The translations under genes and the position numbers were made by a program. The notes under the pieces were generated by a model. That model had not been told where the DNA came from. It ran no database searches and saw only the letters and a program-made list of their open reading frames with translations. A DNA stretch of 64,000 nt, taken from contig NZ_AKJA01000010.1 in the NCBI RefSeq assembly GCF_000282575.1, positions 79,390-143,389 of the forward strand, in the 5' to 3' direction. Origin of the DNA: Herbaspirillum sp. YR522 (GTDB taxonomy: Bacteria > Pseudomonadota > Gammaproteobacteria > Burkholderiales > Burkholderiaceae_D). This document shows positions 1 to 8,633 of this stretch, piece by piece (the stretch's first letter is position 1; each line of letters starts with the position of its first letter).

Positions 1-1482
1 CTGGCCATCGCGCTGCGCGAGGGCAAGTTCGAGGCCGAGGGCTGGCGCTATCGCAAGGATGGCAGCCGCTTCTGGGCGCACGTGGTGATCGATCGCATCT
101 TCAAGGAAAACGGCGAACTGCTCGGGTTTGCCAAGATCACCCGCGACCGCACCGAACAGATGGAAAGTCGCGAGCGCATCAATTACCTGGCACGGCACGA
201 TGCGCTGACCGGCCTGCCCAACCGGGCGCAATTCCTGGAGCGGCTCGATGCGGCCATCGCCGGCCTGGATCACGGCCAGCAGGAAATCGCCGTCATCAGT
301 ATCGACCTCGACCGCTTCAAGGAAATCAACGATACCTTCGGGCATGTCGTCGGCGACCAGGTGCTGTGCGAGCTGTCCGAACGCATGAAGGGCCTGGCCG
401 ACGAGAACGAAGTGGTGGCCCGTTTCGGCGGTGACGAGTTCGTCGCGCTCAAGGTGTTTCGCCAGGAGCGCGCCTTGGCCGACTTCATCACCCGCCTGTA
501 CCGGGCGCTGACGTCGGTGCTGCGCCTGAGCGATACCGACATGGCCCCCGGTGCCAGCCTGGGGGTGGCGATGTTCCCGGGCGACGCCGAGGATCGTGCG
601 CAATTGCTCAACAACGCCGACCTCGCCATGTATCGCGCCAAGAAGAGCATGGGCGAGAAGATCTGCTTCTACGAAGCCAACATGGACGAAGCCTCGCGCG
701 CGCGCCGCACCATGGCGCGCGACCTGTGGCAGGCGCTGGAACAAGGCCAGTTCTTCCTCAATTACCAGATCCAGCGCTCCGTGAGCCACGATGAAATCAC
801 CGGCTACGAAGTGCTGCTGCGCTGGAAGCACCCGCAGCATGGCCTGATCTCGCCGGCGGTGTTCATCCCGATCGCCGAGGAATGCGGCGCCATCGGCGCC
901 ATCGGCGACTGGGTGCTGGAAAGAGCCTGTCGCGAGGCCGCCCAGTGGGATCTGCAGCCACGCATCGCCGTCAACCTCTCGGCCGTGCAGCTGTCCAGCC
1001 TGGCGCTGGTGGAAAAGGTCAGGGCGGTGCTGGCATCGTCCGGCTTGCCGGCCACCCGGCTCGAACTCGAGGTGACCGAGACGGCCATCATCTCGGACCG
1101 CGATCGTGCCCTGCATATCCTGCAGCAGCTCAAGGCGATGGGCGTGACCATCGCCATGGACGACTTCGGCAGCGGCTACTCGTCGCTGGAGACGCTGCGC
1201 TCGTTCCCGTTCGACAAGATCAAGCTGGACCGCAGCTTCATCAGCGAACTCGAAAGCAGCTTGCAGGCCAAGGCCTTCGTGCGGGCGATCCTGGCACTGG
1301 GCCACAGCCTCAACGTGGCGGTGCTGGCCGAGGGCGTCGAAACCGAGCAGCAACGCGCGATCCTGGAACAGGAAGGTTGCCACGAAGGGCAGGGCTTCCT
1401 GTTCGGTCGCCCGGCCACGCTGCAAAGCCTGGCCGAGCAGCAGGTGATCGGCCTTCCCGATTTCGTCGAGCGACGCGCCTGA
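1..1482 (+). CDS. PAS-GGDEF-EAL cyclic-di-GMP signalling protein (5' end outside window)
   Basis: The reading frame is open from base 1, so the N-terminus lies upstream. The first ~45 visible residues look like the end of a PAS/PAC domain (GWRYRKDGSRFWAHVV). A diguanylate cyclase domain follows with an intact GGDEF at visible residues ~143-147. The usual inhibitory RxxD site just before it is absent. A phosphodiesterase domain starts with EVL (residue ~270) in place of EAL, a conservative variant that keeps the metal-binding Glu. The other EAL-domain landmarks are present: VNLS, EVTE, DDFGSGYSS, KLD, AEGVE and GQGFLF. By family knowledge it makes and/or degrades c-di-GMP to control motility and biofilm. 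Which activity dominates cannot be told. The PAS sensor input is largely outside the window. Confidence 0.93.
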   Translation: MAIALREGKFEAEGWRYRKDGSRFWAHVVIDRIFKENGELLGFAKITRDRTEQMESRERINYLARHDALTGLPNRAQFLERLDAAIAGLDHGQQEIAVISIDLDRFKEINDTFGHVVGDQVLCELSERMKGLADENEVVARFGGDEFVALKVFRQERALADFITRLYRALTSVLRLSDTDMAPGASLGVAMFPGDAEDRAQLLNNADLAMYRAKKSMGEKICFYEANMDEASRARRTMARDLWQALEQGQFFLNYQIQRSVSHDEITGYEVLLRWKHPQHGLISPAVFIPIAEECGAIGAIGDWVLERACREAAQWDLQPRIAVNLSAVQLSSLALVEKVRAVLASSGLPATRLELEVTETAIISDRDRALHILQQLKAMGVTIAMDDFGSGYSSLETLRSFPFDKIKLDRSFISELESSLQAKAFVRAILALGHSLNVAVLAEGVETEQQRAILEQEGCHEGQGFLFGRPATLQSLAEQQVIGLPDFVERRA

Positions 1483-1526
1483 ACGCAGGGTCTGCTACGA
1501 TAGGCGAACCCCTCGCCAAACACATC

Positions 1527-2390
1527 ATGTCTTCCGTCCAAGTCACTTCCTGCGCTACCTCCGAAGCCGCGTTGCTGCAATTGCTGCGCACGCACCGGCG
1601 CCTGCTGGTGCTGACCGGCGCCGGCATCAGCACTGCCTCCGGCATTCCCGATTATCGCGATGACGATGGCGTGCGCCGCGGCCGGTTGCCGATCCAGGGC
1701 ACCGAGTTCCGCGCCCACGAAGCCGCCCGCCGCCGCTACTGGGCACGCAGCATGGTGGGCTGGCCACGGCTGGCGCTGGCGCGCCCCAATGCCGCCCACG
1801 AGGCATTGGCGCGCCTGCAGCGGGCCGGTCGCATCGACACCATCCTCACCCAGAACGTCGACGGCCTGCACCAGCAGGCCGGCAGCGATCCGGTCATCGA
1901 ACTGCACGGCAGCATCCATGCCGTGCGGTGCCTGGCGTGCGCCCGGCCCACCACGCGTGCCGATGTCCAGCGACGGCTGGAACAGGCCAATCCCGCTTTC
2001 GTCGGGCTCGATGCGGCCAGCCTGCCCGATGGCGACGTGCAGCTCGAACCGGATGCCGATGCCGCCTTCGAGGTTCCCGTGTGTGAACATTGCGGTGGCA
2101 TGCTGCAACCCGACGTGGTGTTCTTCGGCGACGGCGTGCCGGCCGCGCGCAATGCCATTGCCGAGCAGGCCGTGCGGCAGGCCGACGCGGTGCTGGTGGT
2201 GGGTACCTCGCTGATGGTGCTGTCGGGATTTCGCTTCGCGCGCATGGCCGCCGAATCCGGCAAGCCGGTGGCGGCCATCAATCGCGGCCTCACGCGCGCC
2301 GATGCCTTGCTTGCCGTCAAGTCGGCCGACAGTGCCGAACTGCTGCTGCCCCGACTCGCCGCCGACTTGCTCGACAGCCACGCGGCATGA
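1527..2390 (+). CDS. Sir2-family NAD-dependent protein deacylase
   Basis: 287 residues. The NAD-binding motif GAGIS is at 31-35, followed by GIPDYRDDDGVRR, whose form is typical of class II (SIRT4-like) sirtuins. TQNVDGLH (108-115) and the catalytic His in LHGS (~127) are intact. Four zinc cysteines sit at about 135, 138, 186 and 189, and VVGTSL marks the second Rossmann part. Class members remove acyl groups from lysines using NAD, releasing nicotinamide and O-acyl-ADP-ribose. The ATG at 1527 is chosen because it leaves ~30 residues before GAGIS; a longer open frame upstream overlaps the preceding gene in another frame and is not credible. The gene follows the GGDEF/EAL gene after 44 bases. 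The exact acyl substrate is unknown. Confidence 0.92.
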   Translation: MSSVQVTSCATSEAALLQLLRTHRRLLVLTGAGISTASGIPDYRDDDGVRRGRLPIQGTEFRAHEAARRRYWARSMVGWPRLALARPNAAHEALARLQRAGRIDTILTQNVDGLHQQAGSDPVIELHGSIHAVRCLACARPTTRADVQRRLEQANPAFVGLDAASLPDGDVQLEPDADAAFEVPVCEHCGGMLQPDVVFFGDGVPAARNAIAEQAVRQADAVLVVGTSLMVLSGFRFARMAAESGKPVAAINRGLTRADALLAVKSADSAELLLPRLAADLLDSHAA

Positions 2391-2492
2391 CCGGCTGCAT
2401 AACGATATCCATTTTCCTTCCTTAGCATTCGCCTGCGGCTGCCAGATAATCGATGGCATTGCCGGCCCTGCCGGCGCAACTGCAGGAACATC

Positions 2493-3698
2493 ATGAGCAT
2501 CACCGTCAATGCCGCCGCCGAGGCGCAACATCAACGTTTCGCCGACCTGTTCGAGCGCATTGCCGCCGGTGCCATCGAGCGCGAAATCCATCGCCGCCTG
2601 CCGCATGAAGAGGTCAAGCAGCTCAAGGAAAGCGGCTTCACCGCATTGCGCGTGCCGCCGGCGCAGGGCGGCGCCGGGGTCAGCCTGGAGACCTACTTCA
2701 CCTTGCTGATCCGCTTGGGCGAGGCCGAGCCCAACCTGCCGCAGATCCTGCGTGTCAATGCCGGCTTTACCGAAGTGCTGCTGGAGCGCCGCGATGACGC
2801 CGACACCCGCCGCTGGCTGTCCGTGATCGGCAGCGGCAAGACCTTCGGCGCGGCCGTGGCCGAGCGCAACGGCAGCACCGGCAACACCACCGTGGTGGCG
2901 CCCGACGGCAGCGGGCAACTGCGCCTGGATGGCGAAAAGTATTATTCGACCGGTACCTTGTACGCCGACTGGATCCAGGCCCGCGCCCACGACGACCAAT
3001 CCGACCTGACCGTGCTGGTGCCCTCGGACGCGCCCGGTGTCGAGCGTATCGACGACTGGGATGGCTTTGGACAGCGCCTGACCGGCAGCGGCACCACCCG
3101 CTTCACCAACGTGGCAGTGCAGCCCGACCAGATACTGGACCGCTACCATGTCTCGCAGCCGCGTCGCAACAGCATCATCACGTCGTTCTACCAGACCTTC
3201 CACCTGGCGACGCTGGCAGGGATAGCCCGCGCCGCATTGCGCGACGCCGTCGGTTTTACCCAGCCGCGCACGCGCACCTTCGGCGTGCCGGGCAACTCCA
3301 GCCCGCGCGAGAACCCGCTGGTGCATCGGGTGGTCGGCCGCCTGGGCAGCCTGGCCTGGTCGGCCGAGCAACTGACGCTGGCCGTGGCGCGCCAGCAGGA
3401 CGCACTGAACCACGCCCGCGGCGCCGGCATCGCCACCACCGAAGACTATAACGCGCTCGACATCCACACCTTCGAGGCGCAGCAGATCGTCATCGGCCAG
3501 GTGCTGGAGGCCACCACCCTGTTGTTCGAGGTGGGGGGCGCGTCGGCCACCAGCCAGGAGCGACGCCTGGATCGTCATTGGCGCAATGCGCGCACGCTGG
3601 CATCGCATAATCCGGCGATCCAGCGCGAAGCGGTGATCGGTAATTTCCATCTCAACGGCGAGCCGCACAACGAACGCTTCGGCCATGGCTATGCCTAG
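2493..3698 (+). CDS. acyl-CoA-dehydrogenase-fold flavin monooxygenase (DszC/SfnB-like)
   Basis: 401 residues with the acyl-CoA dehydrogenase architecture: helical N-domain (GFTALRVPPAQGGAG), central beta domain (GEKYYSTGTLYADW, WDGFGQRLTGSG) and helical C-domain ending EPHNERFGHGYA. The sequence resembles DszC/SfnB-type proteins. These use reduced flavin and oxygen to attack sulfur or nitrogen compounds rather than oxidising acyl-CoA. The neighbours support this reading: a MetQ-like binding protein follows on the same strand, and an NtaA/DszA-like monooxygenase converges from the other side. Such trios are usual in sulfonate/sulfone scavenging. The substrate is not predictable from sequence. 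A true acyl-CoA dehydrogenase is the alternative and is less likely. Confidence 0.8.
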   Translation: MSITVNAAAEAQHQRFADLFERIAAGAIEREIHRRLPHEEVKQLKESGFTALRVPPAQGGAGVSLETYFTLLIRLGEAEPNLPQILRVNAGFTEVLLERRDDADTRRWLSVIGSGKTFGAAVAERNGSTGNTTVVAPDGSGQLRLDGEKYYSTGTLYADWIQARAHDDQSDLTVLVPSDAPGVERIDDWDGFGQRLTGSGTTRFTNVAVQPDQILDRYHVSQPRRNSIITSFYQTFHLATLAGIARAALRDAVGFTQPRTRTFGVPGNSSPRENPLVHRVVGRLGSLAWSAEQLTLAVARQQDALNHARGAGIATTEDYNALDIHTFEAQQIVIGQVLEATTLLFEVGGASATSQERRLDRHWRNARTLASHNPAIQREAVIGNFHLNGEPHNERFGHGYA

Positions 3699-3802
3699 GC
3701 GGTCGTCGGATATCGACATGCGAAAAGCTTCGTTCTAATGCATCGGCATGGTCAATACACTGCGCTCACCATCCACTTCCAAGCCACGCGAGCACATTGA
3801 CC

Positions 3803-4618
3803 ATGCCCACCTTCAAACGCATCCTGTCGTTGCTGTTGTTGTCCCTCGCCGTGACCGCCCAGGCCGCACCCGAGACCCGCGAACTCAAGGTTGGCTTCGT
3901 GCCCGGCCCCTATATCGACGAATTCAAGCTGGGCGTGCAGCCCGAGCTGGAAAAGAAGGGCTATCGCATCAAGCTATACGAATTCAGCACCGGGCTCGAA
4001 GCCAACAGCGCCGTGTTCAAGGGCGACATCGACGCCAATGTGATGCAGCACACGGTGTTCCTGAATTCGTACAACGAACGCAACAAGACCGACCTGGTCG
4101 GCATCGTCCAGGTGCCCACGCCGCCGATGGGCCTGTACTCGCGCAAGCACAAGGACCTTGACAACCTCAAGAAGGGCTTCACCGTGGCCGTGCCCAACGA
4201 CCCGGTCAACCTGCAGCGGGCGCTGTGGATCTTGCAGCGCCTGGGCTGGATCCGCATCCGCGAGAACAAGCCGGTCGACGTGACCGAACTGGACGTGATC
4301 GAGAACAAGGTCGGGCTCAAGCTGCTGTTGCTGGAAAATGCCCAGGGCCCGCGTGCGCTGGATGATGCCGACTATGTGGCGATCCAGGGCAACTTCGCCA
4401 TCTTCGCCAAGCTCAAGCTGTCAGAGGCATTCATCCTGGAAGACATGAAGTCGCCCTACATCAACGTGCTGGCCGTCAAGAAGACGCGCCAGGACGACGC
4501 CTATGCCAGGGATCTGGTGCAGGCCTATCGATCGGAAAACTTCCAGAAGGCCATACGCGCCGATCGCTTCTATGACGGCTTCACGTTGCCGGATTATTTT
4601 TCGACCCGCAAGGACTGA
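3803..4618 (+). CDS. MetQ/NlpA-family periplasmic substrate-binding protein
   Basis: 271 residues. A Sec signal (FKRILSLLLLSLAVTAQA, cleaved before APETRE) is followed by the NlpA fold: LKVGFVPGPY, DANVMQHTVFL, TPPMGLYSRKHKD and VAVPNDPVNLQRAL. Family members bind methionine or related sulfur amino acids for MetNI-type importers. Unlike classical MetQ there is no lipobox cysteine, so the mature protein is probably soluble. The ATG at 3803 is preferred over an in-frame TTG two codons earlier. No ATPase or permease gene adjoins it, so it must work with transporter genes elsewhere. Context with two sulfur-type monooxygenases hints at uptake of an organosulfur compound. Confidence 0.88.
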   Translation: MPTFKRILSLLLLSLAVTAQAAPETRELKVGFVPGPYIDEFKLGVQPELEKKGYRIKLYEFSTGLEANSAVFKGDIDANVMQHTVFLNSYNERNKTDLVGIVQVPTPPMGLYSRKHKDLDNLKKGFTVAVPNDPVNLQRALWILQRLGWIRIRENKPVDVTELDVIENKVGLKLLLLENAQGPRALDDADYVAIQGNFAIFAKLKLSEAFILEDMKSPYINVLAVKKTRQDDAYARDLVQAYRSENFQKAIRADRFYDGFTLPDYFSTRKD

Positions 4619-4626
4619 GTCGTTTC

Positions 4627-4658
4627 GATCACGGCAGCGAACTGCCGCTGCCGTGATC
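4627..4658. terminator. 13-bp perfect inverted repeat between convergent genes
   Basis: GATCACGGCAGCG (4627-4639) pairs perfectly with 4646-4658 around a six-base loop. It lies just after the MetQ-like gene stops and before the end of the convergent monooxygenase gene. There is no U-tract on either strand. It could act as a bidirectional stop or a 3'-end stabiliser; the function is inferred from position only. Confidence 0.55.
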
Positions 4659-4715
4659 CCGACTCGCGCGACGCCCACGCGGCCGCCTTCCCGTGTCCCC
4701 GGGGCGGCGCATCGC

Positions 4716-6053
4716 CTATGGCTGGCGGTGCAGGCCCGGCGGCCGCGCCAGCCCGAAATGCTCGCGCAAGGTGCGCCCTTCATAGGCGCGCCGGAACAGG
4801 CCGCGTTGCTGCAGCACCGGCACCACGCCATCGACGAAGTCCTGCAGCCCGTCGGGCAGGGCGTCGGGCATCAGGTTGAAGCCGTCGGCCGCTCCCTGGC
4901 GGAACCAGGCTTCGATCTCGTCGGCGACCTGTTCCGGCGTGCCCACCAGCACCCGATGACCACCGCCGCCGCATAGCGCGCGAATGACATCGCGCACCGT
5001 GTGCTTGCGGTTCTTCACCAGCGACAGGGTGGCATGGAAAAAAGTATGGTTACCATTGCCGCCACCCGGCAGCACCAGGTCGTCGGGCAAGGGACGGTCC
5101 AGGTGCAGCCGCTCGACGTCGATGCCCAGGGTGCCGGCCAGCCGTTTCAGGCTGTAGCGCCAGGGGATCATCTCCACCAGCTGGTCGCGGCGTTGCAGCG
5201 CCTGCGCTTCGGTGGCGCCGATGATGGTGGCCAGCCCCGGCAATATCCTGACCGCGCGCGGTCCGCGCCCCAGCGCCTGGGCGCGCTGGTTGATGGCCTC
5301 CGAATAGGCGCGCGACTCTTCTATCGTATGCGCCGCCGAGAACACCGCCTCGGCATGGCGCGCCGCCAGTTCGCGACCGTCGTCGGAGCCCCCGGCCTGC
5401 ACCAGCAGTGGCTGGCCCTGGGGCGTACGCGGCAGGTTCAGCGGACCTTGCACATCGAAGTAGGTGCCGCGGTGCGAAATCGGCTGCACCTGCGAGGTAT
5501 CGATGAAGCGCCCACTCGCCTTGTCGCCGATGATGGCATCGTCGCTCCAGCTGTTCCACAGTGCCTTGACCACCGTGGTGAATTCATCGGCACGGGCGTA
5601 GCGCTTAGCGTGGTCGGGGGTGGCGGGCAAGCCGAAATTGCGTGCCGATCCGGGGTCGGCGGTGGTGACGATATTCCATCCGGCACGCCCGCCGCTGACA
5701 TGGTCCAGTGTCGCAAAACGGCGTGCGATATTGAAGGGCTCGTTATAACTGGTCGATGCCGTGCCGATCACGCCGATATGCGTGGTGGCCGCGGCAATCG
5801 CGGCCAGCAGCACGGTCGGCTCCAGCGCCATGGTCGGCCGGAAGTCGATCTGCTCGGCGATGCTCGCGGTGTCGGCCAGGAACACGGCATCGAAACAGGC
5901 GGCCTCGGCGATCCTGGCCACCTTGACGTAATGGGCGGCATCGATGAAGGCCAGCGGGTCTGCCTGTTCCAGCCGCCACGCCGACGGGATGAACCCGGAA
6001 TGCAGGATGTTGACGTTGAGGTGCAACTGGCGGGGGCGTTCGGCCAAGGCCAT
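4716..6053 (-). CDS. NtaA/SnaA/DszA-family FMN-dependent monooxygenase
   Basis: 445 residues of the bacterial-luciferase-like fold in its NtaA/DszA subgroup. Diagnostic stretches are LHLNVNILHSGFIPSAW near the start, the conserved core SYNEPFNIARRFATLDH, SGGRAGWNIVTT, and QAGGSDDGRELAARHAEAVFS in the middle. These enzymes oxidise substrates such as sulfones, alkylsulfonates or aminopolycarboxylates with FMNH2 supplied by a separate reductase. No reductase gene adjoins it. It converges on the MetQ-like gene, with a strong inverted repeat between them. Together with the DszC/SfnB-like gene it suggests organosulfur scavenging. The specific substrate is unknown. Confidence 0.87.
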   Translation of the reverse strand: MALAERPRQLHLNVNILHSGFIPSAWRLEQADPLAFIDAAHYVKVARIAEAACFDAVFLADTASIAEQIDFRPTMALEPTVLLAAIAAATTHIGVIGTASTSYNEPFNIARRFATLDHVSGGRAGWNIVTTADPGSARNFGLPATPDHAKRYARADEFTTVVKALWNSWSDDAIIGDKASGRFIDTSQVQPISHRGTYFDVQGPLNLPRTPQGQPLLVQAGGSDDGRELAARHAEAVFSAAHTIEESRAYSEAINQRAQALGRGPRAVRILPGLATIIGATEAQALQRRDQLVEMIPWRYSLKRLAGTLGIDVERLHLDRPLPDDLVLPGGGNGNHTFFHATLSLVKNRKHTVRDVIRALCGGGGHRVLVGTPEQVADEIEAWFRQGAADGFNLMPDALPDGLQDFVDGVVPVLQQRGLFRRAYEGRTLREHFGLARPPGLHRQP

Positions 6054-6275
6054 CAGCCGGCCCGGGCAAGGTCGTGGCGCCGTCCCGCGCGGGGCGCGGC
6101 GTCGGATGGCTGTTCAGGTAAGCGCAACAGGTGGCCACGCATGACTGTCCTTTCGATCAAGATGTCGTCATTCTGGGACGACCCGGACGAGGGCGGCCAC
6201 GAATAATTACGCATATTCTTATGCGGTCCAGCAGCTACAATGCCGGTATCGCACACTTATTCCGACAGCTTGCAC

Positions 6276-7316
6276 ATGGCCGCATTGACATCGCTTGATA
6301 CTCTTCCGTGGCTGCGCTGGCCCCTGTTGCTGGTGGCCTTGTTATTGTTATTGGTATTAGGAATCTGGGGCGGGCTGGCGCTGTGGTACCAGCTGCCTTC
6401 ACCGTCCTGGCTAAGGGTAGTGGTCATCGGCGCCTGGTCGGTGCTGGGGCTGGCCGCCCTCGGCGCGTTGTGCGACTGGTTGCCCAGCGGCGTGGGAGAG
6501 TGGACGCCCGCTGCATTCGTGCTGTGCCTGGTGACGCTATTGGCATGGTGGACCTCGATCGTCCCTTCGCACCAGCGCGTCTGGGCCGACGACGTGGCAC
6601 AGATGCTGGAGTCGCGCGTCGAAGGCGACCAGGTCACGCTGACCAATGTGCGCAACTTCACCTGGCGCGGCGAAGATGACTACGACATCAACTGGGAGAC
6701 CCGTCACTACGACCTGTCGCAGTTGCGCTCGGCAGACCTGGTGCTGTCGTACTGGATGGGGCCGGCGATTGCCCACACGCTGGTGTCGTTCGGCTTTGCC
6801 GATGGCCGGCGCCTGGTGTTCTCGCTGGAGATCCGCAAGGAAAAGGGCGAGGCCTTCTCGGCCATCGGCGGCTTCTTTCGCCAGTTCGAGACCGTCATCG
6901 TCGCCGCCGACGAGAGCGACATCATCCGCACCCGCACCAATGCGCGTGGCGAAGATGTCTACCTGTATCGCCTGAACCTCAAGCCCGAGCAGTTGCGCGC
7001 AGTGTTCCTGGGTTACCTGGACCGGGCCGCCGAACTGCACGGCCATCCGCGGTTCTATAACACCCTCACCAGCAATTGCACCACGATCGTATTCGAGCTG
7101 GCGCGCAGCCTGTCGCCGACGCTGCCGCTGGACTACCGGCTGCTGGCCTCGGGCTACTTCGCCAACTATGCCTTCGACCATGGCGGCCTGGTGCCGGGAC
7201 ATGGCTTTGCCGAACTCAAGCAGGCCGGCCACATTACCGCCCGCGCGCTGGCCACCAAGCCGGGTGACGATTTTGCCAGCGCCATCCGGGTCAGCGTGCC
7301 AGGCATTTCAGACTGA
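6276..7316 (+). CDS. DUF4105 membrane protein
   Basis: 346 residues from the ATG at 6276. Three hydrophobic segments occupy about residues 10-100 (WPLLLVALLLLLVLGIWGGL; VVIGAWSVLGLAALGAL; AAFVLCLVTLLAWW). A DUF4105 domain follows, with SYWMGPAIAHTLVSFGF and the conserved Asn-Cys of TLTSNCTT. DUF4105 is a domain of unknown function. Its Cys/His pattern has led to suggestions of a papain-like fold, but nothing here proves catalysis. An in-frame ATG 12 codons upstream overlaps a TACAAT that could be a -10 element, so the later start was chosen with low certainty. It is divergent from the monooxygenase gene. Confidence 0.8.
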   Translation: MAALTSLDTLPWLRWPLLLVALLLLLVLGIWGGLALWYQLPSPSWLRVVVIGAWSVLGLAALGALCDWLPSGVGEWTPAAFVLCLVTLLAWWTSIVPSHQRVWADDVAQMLESRVEGDQVTLTNVRNFTWRGEDDYDINWETRHYDLSQLRSADLVLSYWMGPAIAHTLVSFGFADGRRLVFSLEIRKEKGEAFSAIGGFFRQFETVIVAADESDIIRTRTNARGEDVYLYRLNLKPEQLRAVFLGYLDRAAELHGHPRFYNTLTSNCTTIVFELARSLSPTLPLDYRLLASGYFANYAFDHGGLVPGHGFAELKQAGHITARALATKPGDDFASAIRVSVPGISD

Positions 7317-7329
7317 CGTCGTCGGTGGC

Positions 7330-8364
7330 TCAGTGGCTCGACGAGCGCTGCCACAGGTTGACTTGCCCTTCCTGCGCCTGGGCATCGATGGCCGCCAGTT
7401 CGTCTGCGGTAAAGACCAGCTTGTCGAGGGCGGCGACGTTCTCGCGGATCTGGTGGCTGCTGCTGGCGCCGATCAAGGTCGAGCTCACGCGTTCGTCGCG
7501 CAGTACCCAGGCCAGCGCCATCTGGGCCAGGGTCTGGCCGCGCGACCTGGCGATCTCGTTGAGTGCGCGCACGCGGGCCAGGTTTTCCGGGCTCAGGTGC
7601 TCGCTCTTGAGCGAACCGCCCCCGGCGCGGTTGATGCGCGCATCCTGCGGCACGCCGTCGAGGTACTTGTCGCTCAGCAGTCCTTGCGCCAGCGCCGTGA
7701 AGGTGATGCAGCCCATGCCCTGCTGTTGCAGCGTATCGAGCAGCCCGTGTTCGATCCAGCGGTTGAGCATGTTATAGGAGGGCTGGTGAATCAGGCACGG
7801 CACCCGCCATTGCCTGAGCAGCTCGGCCGCCTCGGCCGTCTTCTGCGGCGAATAGGACGACACCCCCACATACAGGGCCTTTCCTTGCTGTACGGCGGTG
7901 GCCAGTGCGCCCATGGTTTCTTCCAGCGGCGTGTCGGGGTCGAAGCGATGCGAATAGAAGATATCCACATAGTCCAGGCCCATGCGCTGCAGGCTCTGGT
8001 CGAGACTGGCCAGCACGTATTTGCGCGAGCCGCCGCCCTGGCCGTAGGGGCCGGGCCACATGTCGTAGCCGGCCTTGGTCGAGATGACCAGCTCATCGCG
8101 GTAGGGACGAAAATCCTGCATGAAGTGATGGCCGAAGTTGGTCTCGGCGCTGCCATAGGGCGGCCCGTAGTTGTTGGCCAGGTCGAAGTGGGTGATACCG
8201 AGGTCGAAGGCGGTGCGCAGCATGTCGCGCTGCGAGGCCAGCGAACTGGTGTCACCGAAGTTGTGCCACAGTCCCAGCGAGAGCAACGGCAACTTCAGGC
8301 CGCTGCGGCCGCACTGGCGGTACTGCATGGTTTCATAGCGCGTATCGGACGCACGATAGGTCAT
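7330..8364 (-). CDS. yghZ: aldo/keto reductase, YghZ/L-glyceraldehyde-3-phosphate reductase type
   Basis: 344 residues that follow E. coli YghZ (Gpr) closely: MQYRxCGRSGL, LSLGLWHNFG, FDLANNYGPPYGSAE, STKAGYDMWPGPYG, YVDIFYSHR and LLDTLQQQGMGC. The AKR catalytic residues (Asp, Tyr in NNYGP, Lys in STKAG, His in YSHR) are present, as is the NADPH-side motif LIGASSSHQI. E. coli YghZ reduces L-glyceraldehyde-3-phosphate and methylglyoxal with NADPH; a similar detoxifying role is inferred. The gene stands alone, converging on the DUF4105 gene. A short array of GGCATGC motifs lies upstream at 8481-8515 and might be regulatory. Confidence 0.93.
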   Translation of the reverse strand: MTYRASDTRYETMQYRQCGRSGLKLPLLSLGLWHNFGDTSSLASQRDMLRTAFDLGITHFDLANNYGPPYGSAETNFGHHFMQDFRPYRDELVISTKAGYDMWPGPYGQGGGSRKYVLASLDQSLQRMGLDYVDIFYSHRFDPDTPLEETMGALATAVQQGKALYVGVSSYSPQKTAEAAELLRQWRVPCLIHQPSYNMLNRWIEHGLLDTLQQQGMGCITFTALAQGLLSDKYLDGVPQDARINRAGGGSLKSEHLSPENLARVRALNEIARSRGQTLAQMALAWVLRDERVSSTLIGASSSHQIRENVAALDKLVFTADELAAIDAQAQEGQVNLWQRSSSH

Positions 8365-8480
8365 TGTCTTGTCTCCGGAATGGGGGATTTATTGATCGTC
8401 GGATCTGGATTGCGTCGGCATTTATACACCGAACCTGGCTCGGGCGCAGGCGGTCTAGCCGCGGTGATTGGACAGGGTAC

Positions 8481-8515
8481 GGCATGCGTAGGCATGCATG
8501 GCATGCAGGGCATGT
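8481..8515. repeat. four GGCATGC/T motifs at 9-10 base spacing
   Basis: GGCATGC occurs at 8481, 8491 and 8500, and GGCATGT at 8509, a spacing close to one helical turn. The core GCATGC is palindromic. The array lies in the 269-base gap between the aldo/keto reductase start (8364) and the end of ribE (8634). It could be a multi-site operator for the reductase gene or simple sequence drift. No protein is known to bind it. Confidence 0.45.
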
Positions 8516-8633
8516 GCCGAGGCTGCCGGCCGGCGCCCCACCATGACAAGATCGGCGAGGCGTGCAGCCGGCCGCGCTATCGTGGGGTTTTGACTGCGTT
8601 CAGGGCGCAGAGGATGAATCGACCGACGCGAAG

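Noticed and set aside
1176..3719. 847-codon open frame on the minus strand
   Set aside because: It runs antisense to the EAL domain, the Sir2 gene and the DszC-like gene, all with clear family motifs; the frame is a GC-bias shadow.
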